A stretch of DNA of 64,000 nucleotides from Rhodosporidiobolus odoratus (taxonomy: Eukaryota > Basidiomycota > Microbotryomycetes > Sporidiobolales > Sporidiobolaceae): the NCBI GenBank assembly GCA_034387635.1, contig JAOANU010000005.1, positions 1,612,001-1,676,000 on the forward strand, written 5' to 3'. Below the pieces are notes generated by a model. That model did not search any database. It saw nothing but the letters and a program-made list of their open reading frames with translations, and was not told where the DNA came from. Numbering within the stretch: position 1 is the stretch's first letter; every line of letters starts with the position of its first letter. Below, piece by piece: positions 55,712-64,000 of the stretch. Both the position numbers and the translations under genes were made by a program.

Positions 55712-57874
55712 ATGGCGACTGCCACCATCGCAATGCCTCCGCCAGTCCAGACTGCTCACCAGCGGCGTCCGTCTCAAGTTCTACCCTCGTACGCCTGCTC
55801 ACTTTCTTCCGTCGGCCTCTTCCGGCTGTCGGACATCGTGCGAGAGCTGACACTTGCCCTCACAGGGACTACTATCTGGATGTTAGGCAGTGCGTTCACC
55901 TTCCGCTGCATCGGGAGGCTTGCGTTTGCGTCCACCGTCGCCGTTCCATTGCTGCGGGTCCGCCTCCGAACCTTCGCATACCTTCGCACACAAGGTCGAC
56001 CACAACAAGTGGGATGCGTCAACGGGCGTCTAAGCATCCCAGCGGTTCCGGGACATAGCAGGGCGCACAAGAATCGAAGAGGGCGGTGTCGGCTGACTCA
56101 CTCTACTCCACCTCTTTCTCGTCTTCCGTAGACAACCCCGACAAGCTCGCATGGCTGGCTCTGGCGAGAGAGCCGACCGACGACCCATCGACCCGCCGCC
56201 CATCATCCGCCTCCGAATCCGCAAGCCCAGCTGCCGTTCAACCCCCTCTTCGCAGCTGCACGACGCCGACCTGCGCACCCCCACCCTTACGCATACGCTT
56301 TTCATGTTTGCGTCGCTCGTACCTGAAAATAGCGAAGAGGAGCTGTACGATCTGGCGGGAGGCAAGAGCAAACTGGTGGCTGGAAGCGTGGTTAGCTCGT
56401 TGTTCCACCTCAAGGATCAGAGCTGCTTCGTCTTTCCCGACTTGAGTGTGCGAACTGAAGGAAGGTGGAGATTCAAGATGAGCTTGTTTGAGTTGAGAGA
56501 GTGCGTGTCCCTGTTTTGCTCTCTGTTCACCAGCGAGACTGACTTTTTTTACCATGTGCAGAGAGGGCGTCCAGTTTTGCTCCTCTATTTTGACCGACGT
56601 CTTTCAGGTCTACTCGAGCAAGCGCTTTCCCGGAATGGGCAGTACGTCCATCGTCTCGCTTCTGCCGTCAGCCACTAAGCCATGTTCCGTCTGGCAGAAT
56701 CGACCGAACTTTCGAAATCTTTCGCTCGGCAGGGCTTGAAGCTTCGCATCCGCAGGCCAGGCACCACGTACGTTCTGCTCAGTGCCTTTTCACCGCTGAA
56801 GATGCTGATACAATATTCCTTCAGAGTTGCCGATGACGATGAAGTACCTGCGCCGCGCCCTGCCACGAACGGCCGAAAAGCCTCCCTCCCTCGTCCCGCC
56901 CCACCTGTTGTGCCTGATGACGAGTTCGCCTATCCTCACCGACGCCGACCTTCTGCCCCGAACACTCCGGCCTCTTCATCCTCCGCGGCTGCTGCCGCCG
57001 CCCGCAAGCGGCCTTGGACTAGCTACGACTCTGCAGCGGGACCATCATTGCCTGCTATTGCTGGTCAACATGCGCACTCGTATGCACCCTATCCGGCTAG
57101 GCAGACGGCGACGGGTCCACAGCCGCTGCTTGCGCTAGACCTCCGGAACAGGGATTACCCTCATTCTCACCCTGGTTCGTGCCTTTCTTGCTTAAACTCC
57201 CGCCCAGACCACGATAACTTAATTTGCGTTTTATCCCTACAGCCTACCCCGCTTCTGGTCTCCCAAACGGCTCGCATCGCTCGGTTCCTTCCTCTCACCC
57301 ATTTTCGCCTGCATGTTCCGCCAGCTCCCTCGCCTCTCATGCCCTCAGCCTCTCCCATTCTCGTCCTCACGGTGCTCTGCCTCTCTCTCCCCCTTCTTCC
57401 CATTCAGCCTGTATCCTTCCTCCCATGTTTTCGCATCCGCCTTCCTCCGCTTCTCACACCTTCTCCAACTCGTTTCCGCACCCTCACCCGCCTTCACTGC
57501 CGCCCATTTTAGCACCCATCCGCTCTCTGCCATCCTACCCTCCTCCGTCGCTATCGGCCGCCACTGTACCCGGTCAAGGAGCAGAATACGACGCCGCCAC
57601 CGTCGCAGCTGGCGCGGCACTTGCCTCCCTCGGTTCAGCGACCCGGTCCAGACGTGCTACGGAGTCGAGTGTACGATCTACGGGGAGCGATGAGGCACAG
57701 CCGGAGGGAGACCAGACGATGATTGATGAAGAGGTTGAGCCGGAGAGAGGGGACGAAGCACAGCAGCAGCAGCCATCGGAAGGGATGAGGAAAGGATCAA
57801 GCTTGGCTATGCTATTGGGGGATGGGGCGAATGCAGCGAAGGATGCGACAAAGGAGGGTGTGTCGTTCTTCTGA
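55712..57874 (+). CDS. Velvet-domain regulatory protein (VosA/VelB type)
   Basis: Seven exons (55712-55788, 55866-55889, 56132-56500, 56562-56641, 56698-56767, 56825-57174, 57243-57874) give 533 aa. The velvet domain reads DYYLDVRQQPRQARMAGSG, DRRPIDPPPIIRLRI, HTLFMFASLVPE, SLFHLKDQSCFVFPDLSVR, EGRWRFKMSLFELREEGVQF, CSSILTDVFQVYSSKRFPGM and STELSKSFARQGLKLRIRRP. Velvet proteins are NF-kB-like DNA-binding factors that couple development, sporulation and secondary metabolism in fungi. The long C-terminal half is disordered (Ser, Pro, His, Ala), with a Gln run near the end and a short ending GVSFF. Exon 2 is only 24 nt but carries the conserved VRQ strand. Which velvet subtype it is cannot be settled by eye. 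Confidence 0.93.
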
Positions 57875-58226
57875 AGGACCGCTCTTTACTCGCCGGCGAG
57901 CAAGGACTCGTGCCCGAAGCACCCTCTTTCGTGTGGTTGTTTGGTTGGGGTTGCGCATAGAGGAACGAAGGGACGGGTCAGATGTGTATCACTATCTATC
58001 TCTCTATCTCTCGCAACAGACTATGTAGTAGACCAGCAAGTATCGCAAAGCAGCAGTTTTATCGTTTTCTTCTTCTTCCCTGATCTCCGCCTTCGGGCTC
58101 GCTTGTTCTCGTAAGCGGACGCCGAGTCAGAGCTAAGCTTGTTACCCATACTGCAACGCATTCAGTTTTTTCAGTGCTATCGCTTCTTTGCTTCTCGCTC
58201 CCTTGTTCTGTTTCCAACTTGCCTCG
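57875..58226. other. Intergenic region, velvet gene to TEN1-like gene
   Basis: A short interval with the velvet 3' UTR and the promoter of the small gene that follows. Nothing else is seen. Confidence 0.4.
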
Positions 58227-58885
58227 ATGCCCATCCAAGGCTATGGTCCTTCGTTCTCCCTCGCTCTACTCAGCTCACTACCGCTGCCTGACCCAGTCTT
58301 ACCCCCGCGCGTGCGCTTCGTCGGCCGGTTCGTCTCGATTCCTCTTCCTCCCTGATGCTCCATCTCACGCTCTCGCACGCGCAGCGTGATCGCACTAGAT
58401 CTGCCTCACAGTCTCATATTGCTCGAGGACGACGGGTATGCGATCGCAGTGAATGTAGACTTGGCTATTAGGGCGGGAGCGACGCCAATGAGGGGGAAGG
58501 AGAGGTGGATGGTTTGGGGTGAAGTCACCAGAGCTGAGGTACGTCTCGCTCGCTACAAATTCGTCCTACAGAACGATGGGGCTGGGCTTCAACACGCTAT
58601 CTGGTTTGTCGGCCGGTTATGAACGATGTTGACACTTTTCTCTCTCTCCGTTTTTTCCGTTTCTCCCTTTTTCCCGGCACTGACCCTTTGTTGCCTTCGC
58701 CGTTCACGTGGACCGTCTCATAGACCCCGCTTGTGCTTCCAACCATCTCCGTTACCCTTCCCTCCTCGCAATCGCCCAGCATAGACCCGACCTTAGTGGT
58801 CAAGGCGAGCCGAATGGTACAGTGCGAGGACGTGTTTGATGTAGTTGAGTGGAGGGAGGCGGTGAGGGGGATGGCGAAGGTGTAG
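58227..58885 (+). CDS. TEN1: Small OB-fold protein, candidate CST-complex subunit TEN1
   Basis: Three exons (58227-58327, 58385-58538, 58724-58885) give 138 aa. The order is PPRVRFVGRVIAL (first OB strand), an acidic turn with YAIAVNVDLA, ERWMVWGEVTRAE (fourth strand) and, at the end, DPTLVVKASRMVQCEDVFDV followed by VEWREAVRGM. The pattern VGR, W/GE and VVKARxxxxVEG plus a C-terminal helix is that of Ten1, which with Stn1 and Ctc1/Cdc13 caps telomeres and assists polymerase alpha. Length (about 120-140 aa) fits. Ten1 is poorly conserved, so this is an informed guess; another small OB-fold protein is possible. Intron 2 (185 nt) is longer than its neighbours and might hide an exon. It is convergent with the homocysteine methyltransferase. 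Confidence 0.6.
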
Positions 58886-59070
58886 GGCGAGGCGAGATGA
58901 CAGGTGCTCAGGGACAGCGGCACTTGAGGGCACTTGAGACGAGAGAGAGCAAGGTGCGCGTTTTCTCAGGTCGAAATCTCCCTTTTTTTGCCACGTCCTC
59001 GTCTCCCGCCTTGATCTCAGGCAATAATAAGATACCTCTCTCATGTTTCAGCCTTCAGTGACGATCGTCA

Positions 59071-60562
59071 TCACTTCCGCTCCTTCTTCCACCCCCTCCT
59101 CTCCACCTCCTCCCTCAACGCCCCAATCGTCTTCGGTCCCGCCTTGCAACACCCGCCAACCAGAGTCCCACTCCACGCTTCACTCTCCCGTCCGACCTGA
59201 ACCGCGTTCGCTACCTTGTTGGCCCAGGCGTCGTCCGTCAACCCTTCCGGGGTGTGCCAGGAACGGGTTTGAACATCGTACGTTGCTCCGCCATCGGGGT
59301 AGAGGATAAGCCAGGGCTTCTTCTCAGCACTCGAGGAAGAGGCGGAGGACTGCTCCGATACGGCGTTCGAGAGGGCGGAAACGACCGTAGACGCGTGCAA
59401 AGGAGAAGTGCAGTTGAATCCGAGTCCGGCGGGTCGAGCGAGCCCTTCTTCCTCGTCCTCCTCCGCGAGAGCAGCGGTGATGATGGCGGAGGCTTGATCC
59501 TTGAGCGTGGGGAGTGCGGCGATCGCTGGAGTTGGGTCGGGGAAACGGACGCCTTCTTCCCCGTTCTTCTGGGAGCGGGGGAAGACGAACGAGATGTAGA
59601 AGGGTTTTGCCGCCTTGCCGTCCTGTGCCCGAGACGAGTTGAACACGGCCATGGCGCGACGGATGGCTCGAGCTTCTGCCAGGACGGGGACGGTTTCGAA
59701 CGCCAGAAGGGCGAGGTCGTCAAGCGAGGGCGAGGCGGAAAAGTGCATCAACCGCTGAAGGTGCCACGCTGCGAGGTGCAACTCGTGCTCCGGCACCTCT
59801 TGGCCGGAGGAAGCCGAGGCGGAACGGAGAAGGTCGAGTTCGGTTGTGAGAGGTACAGCGGCGAGGGCGGCATCGGCACAGGTTGATCTAGAGGGTGACT
59901 CGGGAGCATCCGGGGCACAAAAGGGAGCAGGGTAGAGGCCGCCGTATTCTTGACCGGGTTGGAGGGAGGCGCCAAAGGGTCCTAGGGAGAGGGCGGCGTG
60001 AGCCTGCAGTTGGCTGGGGGTTTGCTTGGACGTGCAGCAAGAGGTGGCAACTGGGAGGGCGGAGAGCATGGTTGATTGTGCTTGTGAGAGTTCCGAGGGG
60101 GAGTAGGAGGTCGAGGTAGGGAGGAACAGAGGAAGGGAAGATTGGTAGCTGAGCACGAGAAAAGGAAAGAGGAAAAAAACGAAAACGTCAAATACACCGA
60201 GCATAACGACATAGAATGGAAGGTACAGACGTACGTGCAGGTCTCTACGACCTCTGCACCGGCTTCTACCCAGGTCGAATGCAGCTTTGCAAGCTGGGCA
60301 CGACCTTGCTCGGTTGCGAGCAACTCGCTCGACCAGAGTGCCGAATCGAGGCTGAGCTCGAAGGGCGGGGCTTGAAGGGTTGTGCCCATTCCGCCGTCTG
60401 CATTGGCGGGGATAGCGAGCGAGCGCGTTAGGGGTCCGAGGGTTGCTTACTCAGAGGAGAAAAACGTGAGGAAGAGGACGAACCGAGGAGGACGACAGGC
60501 TGACTACCATAGCGGGCTAGAGGAAAGACTTTGCCCAGGGTACTGGAAGTCCTACTAGCCAT
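59071..60562 (-). CDS. Homocysteine S-methyltransferase
   Basis: Three exons (60562-60484, 60397-60235, 60148-59071) give 439 aa. The start leads to VVLLDGGMGTTLQ, the family's first strand, then WVEAGAEVVETCTYQSSLPL, AHAALSLGPFGASLQPGQEY and LLAFETVPVLAEARAIRRAM. GLGFNCTSP supplies the first zinc Cys, WLILYPDGGATYDV follows, and LVGGCCKAGPKTI supplies the paired Cys. These three Cys bind zinc and activate homocysteine. The enzyme methylates homocysteine, using S-methylmethionine or AdoMet in known relatives (yeast Mht1/Sam4), and yields methionine in the cytosol. It is longer than yeast Sam4 because of Ser/Glu-rich inserts (ALAEEDEEEGLARP; SEQSSASSSSAEKK). The final exon encodes over 80 percent of the protein. 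Confidence 0.93.
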
Positions 60563-61173
60563 TCTGACTGACTTATAAGCTACAGGATAGAGTTAAGGAT
60601 TGTAGATGGGTTCAAGCCAATCTGCTCAGCGGTTTCCGATCTCTGCCACTCGCACTCTCTCAACTCTCGCTTGCTGGTCGTGGTTACTTCTGACACTACA
60701 GCGTGAGTCGCAGGCTTCTGTCTGGATCGCGATGGACCGGTGCTGCGACGTTAAGGCGCCGCTTCCTCCCCCCGAACCCGCCTACACTGCAACTCGGCAA
60801 CCCCCCCGAAATGAGCACGCACGAATGCGCGCTGTCCGTGAAGAACGCCAGAGCCAGCTGCCAGCTCTCTGTGTGGTCGATACGGAGCGATGCGGAGGAC
60901 TTGACCCTTCGCGGCGATCAAGGACGGAAGAGGGGCGAAGGGCACTTTATTAGCGCGCCAGGTGGCATAGGCAAGGCGGCAACATACTCGCGGGCCTTAT
61001 AGGGCATTGCTCGAGAGGGACCCGGCGATGCGGTCGCCATTCTATTATTCCGACTATGAGCCTTTCACGCCGGCAGCCGAACACCTCTAGCACCTACTCT
61101 GCCCCCCATCCCCTTCCTTACCGAATGTACTGACAGTCATTACCCCCGCAGACCCCCTCCTCTTCGCTCAACG
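60563..61173. other. Divergent promoter region (homocysteine methyltransferase / QCR6)
   Basis: About 610 bp between two divergent ATGs. Short ORFs only; no recognised regulatory site. Confidence 0.4.
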
Positions 61174-62097
61174 ATGTTCTCGACCTTCTTCTCCTCCTTC
61201 ACCTCGTCCGCCTCCCCCCTCGAGTGCGAAGAGCAGCAATCTCGCGCCCACAACGAGACTCGATCGGACACCCCGACCGACATCATCGACAACCCTGAGG
61301 ATGCTCAGAAGCACAAGGACGAGTTGAAGACCAAGCAGGAGGAGGCTGAGACGCCGGTGGACGAGGAGGAAGAGGAGGAGGTTGAGGACGTACGTTTGGG
61401 TCTTTCTGCCCTGCTTGCCGGATTTGTGTACTGATTTGAGGTATTGGGCATTGCAGCAAGCAATTGCTATCCGTGAAGGTAGGTTTTCTCCGATCAGACA
61501 GCGCGCCGCCGTTCTTCCACTTCCTGACGACGGGGAAATGAGGGGTCCGACCGCATTGGAGCCTACATCGTACTGATTCGATCACTCCCCCTTTTCTTCG
61601 CTCGCTTCCCTCTTCTTCGCCCTCGCCTCAAACAGCTTGCGGCCAGACCAAGGTCTGCAAGCCTTTCCTTCACCACCTCGAGGAGTGCGGTGAGCGTCTC
61701 GCAGCGGGCAAGACGATGGTTGACAACGAGACTTGCGTTGAGGAGCTTTGTGAGTCGCCCTTTCCTCTCTTTCATGCGAGCCGCGCTCTGTTACTGTCGC
61801 CCAATATGCTTTGATATACTGACCGATATCTCGTGATGCAGTCCACTTCATGCACTGCGTCGACGACTGCGTACGTTTTAGCTCACGATCGTTCCCCTCG
61901 ATTCGCTGCCCCTGGCCTCGAAAAGCTTGTTTCAGCCTCGAAGCACTACTCACGCTCTGCACTTTTCGATTGCACGTCAACAGGCCGCCCCTAAGGTGTT
62001 TGCCGCGCTCAAGGTATGTCAAGGCTGCTCCTCTCGATTACAATCCCTCACCGTCGTACTGACCCTGTATGTATTATTGCTCTTTGCTTTGCAGTAA
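61174..62097 (+). CDS. QCR6: Cytochrome bc1 complex subunit 6 (acidic hinge protein)
   Basis: Six coding exons (61174-61389, 61457-61478, 61636-61749, 61842-61870, 61984-62013, 62095-62097) give 137 aa. The first third is variable and acidic, ending in a Glu run (VDEEEEEEVED), as in fungal Qcr6. The conserved part has CGQTKVCKPFLHHLEECGER, NETCVEELFHFMHCVDDC and AAPKVFAALK, with Cys spacing for two disulfides in a helical hairpin. It sits on the intermembrane-space side of respiratory complex III and aids cytochrome c docking. If the last intron is real, the stop TAA stands alone in its own coding exon right after the acceptor. Reading through instead would add a hydrophobic tail atypical of the family. 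Confidence 0.92.
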
Positions 62098-62423
62098 GCG
62101 CCTCTGACGTGACGGCGATAGATGTCTTTCGCGGGGGTGCGGGTCGGGAGACTCGTTGAGTTGATCCTCGTTGAGGACGGGTGGGGGTGGGCAGACAGAG
62201 CGAGGGAAGAGAGTAGATTGGTGGGTGGAAAGGAGGGGAGGGGTAGTGCAAAATGGTTTCGAATTCTTCGTTTCTCTCCCGTCGGCTGCTGCTGTGGTTA
62301 TGCTGTAGTATGCGGCTTGCATTGGCAATCTACACAGTAGCAAGTGCTTGCGCCCCCTACTTTGGGACTTCCCATGCTCGTTTCCCGCTTCTCGGTTCCG
62401 TACTGTGTCCTGCGCAAATACCG
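62098..62423. other. Intergenic region, QCR6 to ELP5-like gene
   Basis: About 330 bp with the QCR6 3' UTR and promoter of the next gene. Nothing else is seen. Confidence 0.4.
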
Positions 62424-64000
62424 ATGCTCGACGTCGCACTCCAAGGCCGACTCTCGAGCGGGTCCAATCCTGCTCTGATCGTGCTCAGTGATTCGCTACT
62501 GCAGCCCGCGCTGCTCGTAACTCGCCAGTTCATCGCATCCGCCCTCTCCACCTCATCTACAACTTCACAACAACCTCCAGTCGTAGTTTTGATTACAGCA
62601 GGTCACTCGCCAGTCAAACTACTACCGCCGACAGCGTCGTACGACCCGCAACGAGTCGCCGTCATCGACTGCTCCCTCCCTTCTCCTTCGCTTTATCCTC
62701 CCATCGCTTCAACCTCAACCGTAACGCCTCAATGGGTTACCTATACTTCAGTCGAGCTTTCAGCACCATCCGCGTCGATTGAACTCGAAGCAGCTACTCT
62801 CCAAACCATTGAACAGCTCGCAGGAGGGCCGGAGGGAAACACGCCAGTCTTGGTAGTGCTCGATGGGGTCGATCAGATGGCTGAGGAGTGGGAGAACGGG
62901 GTCGGGCAGGCTGGGAAGTTGGTTAGAAAGGTGCTCGCGGCGTTGAAGGGGCGGAAAGGTGCGTGCGATTTCGTCAAAGATGCTTTTCCGTCTGTACTTT
63001 CGCCAGTCACAGACCGCACAACCTCACCACTTCCGTTGGGCGCAACGCTAATTGATGTCCTTGTCTCAGGCTCCCGTCTTATCATTACACACCATTCTGA
63101 TTTGCCTGCACCTCCCCCTTCGATTGCTTCGTCCTGCTCCCTTTCTCTCGCCCAGCCCTCTATCCTAAAGACACTACTCTCTCCCTCTCTGTCTGCCGCT
63201 ACGCTTCATCTCCAACTTCGCCCTTCGTCGCACCTCGAAACGCTGGCCCGAGATTACGGCCTTACCGTCCCCGTCTCGCTCGCAACGGAAGAAACAGAAG
63301 AAGAAGAAGACCTCGATCTGCGTCTGAGCCAATTCCTTGCCTCTCTTGCGAGTCGAGCGGTCGGTGATCCGTTGAGACGGCCAAAAACTGCAGGGGAGGA
63401 GGATGAACGGGTACCGCTTGATGTGCTGGGGGCGGGAGCTGCTGCTTCTACGTCTTCCTCCTCCTCCTCCTCCACCACCACCGCGGGTCTCGGACGACCA
63501 ACCGTCTTGTCGCGGGCGGGGGGAAGAGGCGGAGGCTGTATCATTCAGTACTCGGCGCGCGGGATCGACCCTTCTCCAAAGTCATCATCTACCCCGTCCT
63601 CCGCCCTAGCAGCGAAGCAAGAACGGGATAAAGAGAGGGAACGGGCAGCGAGGGGTGAGGTCAAGAAGGCGGTTAGGTATGGATTTTGTGGTGTCAAAGC
63701 AGGGAGCGGGCAGGATGGATTGGTGGAGGTGAGGGAATGTAGGATTGGGGAGGTTATTGATGGGGCGAGGTGTGGGAGGCGGAAGGCGGCAGAGGTAAGT
63801 GACGAGCTCTCTTTGCCTCCCTTGACAAGGCTGTCGCGTAGACAGCTGCGCCTGAAGCTGGTAGTGAATGAGCCGGCACTCACCATAGTCTACTCTCATT
63901 GGCAGCTCTCCCCGGCCTTGACTCCGCCTACCGCTTCCCAGTCCTGGCAGCAGCCATCTTCATCTTCCGCCTCTTCCTCACGACCCGCCTCCGCCGCCCT
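62424..64000 (+). CDS. Probable Elongator complex subunit ELP5 (Iki1-like), 3' end missing
   Basis: Exons 62424-62958, 63070-63794 and 63906 to beyond the right edge join in frame. The N-terminal part reads PALIVLSDSLLQPALLVTRQ, VVVLITAGHSP, RVAVIDCSLP and VLVVLDGVDQM, then RLIITHHSDLP. This alternation of strands and helices looks like the RecA-like fold without a Walker A loop found in Elongator subunits Elp4-6. The later KKAVRYGFCGVKAGSGQDG, followed by VEVRECRIGEVIDG, resembles the region before the acidic Elp5 C-terminus. Elp5 with Elp4 and Elp6 forms the ring needed for wobble-uridine tRNA modification. The match is by layout and a few motifs. A long Ser/Thr/Gly insert lies near 63430-63540. 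Confidence 0.55.
   Translation, partial: MLDVALQGRLSSGSNPALIVLSDSLLQPALLVTRQFIASALSTSSTTSQQPPVVVLITAGHSPVKLLPPTASYDPQRVAVIDCSLPSPSLYPPIASTSTVTPQWVTYTSVELSAPSASIELEAATLQTIEQLAGGPEGNTPVLVVLDGVDQMAEEWENGVGQAGKLVRKVLAALKGRKGACDFVKDAFPSVLSPVTDRTTSPLPLGATLIDVLVSGSRLIITHHSDLPAPPPSIASSCSLSLAQPSILKTLLSPSLSAATLHLQLRPSSHLETLARDYGLTVPVSLATEETEEEEDLDLRLSQFLASLASRAVGDPLRRPKTAGEEDERVPLDVLGAGAAASTSSSSSSSTTTAGLGRPTVLSRAGGRGGGCIIQYSARGIDPSPKSSSTPSSALAAKQERDKERERAARGEVKKAVRYGFCGVKAGSGQDGLVEVRECRIGEVIDGARCGRRKAAEVSDELSLPPLTRLSRRQLRLKLVVNEPALTIVYSHWQLSPALTPPTASQSWQQPSSSSASSSRPASAA

Noticed and set aside
1..64000. tRNA, rRNA, CRISPR array, intact transposon or viral gene
   Set aside because: By eye no tRNA B-box with matching arms, no regularly spaced repeat-spacer array, and no reverse transcriptase, integrase, transposase or capsid motif was found; a covariance-model and profile search would be needed to be certain.

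Overview
The window looks like nuclear DNA of a basidiomycete fungus, most likely a red yeast of the Pucciniomycotina (Sporidiobolales/Microbotryomycetes type). That placement is inferred. What is seen is moderately high GC, compact genes on both strands, and many short introns of about 40-110 nt. The introns mostly begin GTGCGT or GTACGT, often carry a CTGAC-type branch site and end in YAG. The gene repertoire also fits (velvet protein, Zn2Cys6 factor, SulP, MPC2, CUL3). No rRNA, tRNA, CRISPR array, intact transposon or viral gene was recognised.

Region 1 (1-11 kb): a DUF2235 hydrolase-like gene cut by the left edge (-), a DSD-motif nucleotide-sugar transferase (+), the SUMO E2 UBC9 (-) and the mRNA capping guanylyltransferase (-). 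Region 2 (11-25 kb): a Zn2Cys6 transcription factor (-) divergent from the DNA-end repair enzyme PNKP (+), then GMP synthase (+) and a MOV10-like SF1 helicase (+). Region 3 (24.7-33 kb): a long low-complexity protein with at least seven glycine-zipper-like segments (-) divergent from the mitochondrial pyruvate carrier subunit MPC2 (+), then a DUF2470 membrane protein (+) and an acidic Rsa3-like nucleolar protein (+). Region 4 (33-39.3 kb): two tandem paralogues with an N-terminal thaumatin-like domain, Ser/Gly linker, one membrane helix and a conserved cytosolic tail. Region 5 (39.7-50.4 kb): a SulP sulfate permease (-), a mitochondrial RsfS/Atp25-N-like protein (-), a divergent NAD(P)-binding protein (+) and cullin-3 (+). 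Region 6 (50.4-52 kb): a repeat cluster with foldback symmetry, followed by the C-terminal end of a membrane transporter that has no visible N-terminal half. Region 7 (52.4-64 kb): a sugar-porter MFS gene (+), a velvet factor (+), a TEN1-like OB-fold gene (+), homocysteine S-methyltransferase (-), the complex III hinge protein QCR6 (+) and a probable Elongator subunit ELP5 (+) cut by the right edge.

Most genes are housekeeping and do not form one pathway. The mitochondrial functions (MPC2, QCR6, RsfS-like) are scattered. For many genes I rebuilt exon chains by hand and checked that intron phases add up to an open reading frame. For the capping enzyme, the Zn2Cys6 factor, the helicase, the glycine-zipper gene and the permease, only the ends and key exons were fixed. 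The most unusual material is the tandem thaumatin/membrane pair, whose intron positions differ between copies. Next come micro-exons of 6, 7 and 13 nt, the glycine-zipper protein and the foldback repeat cluster.
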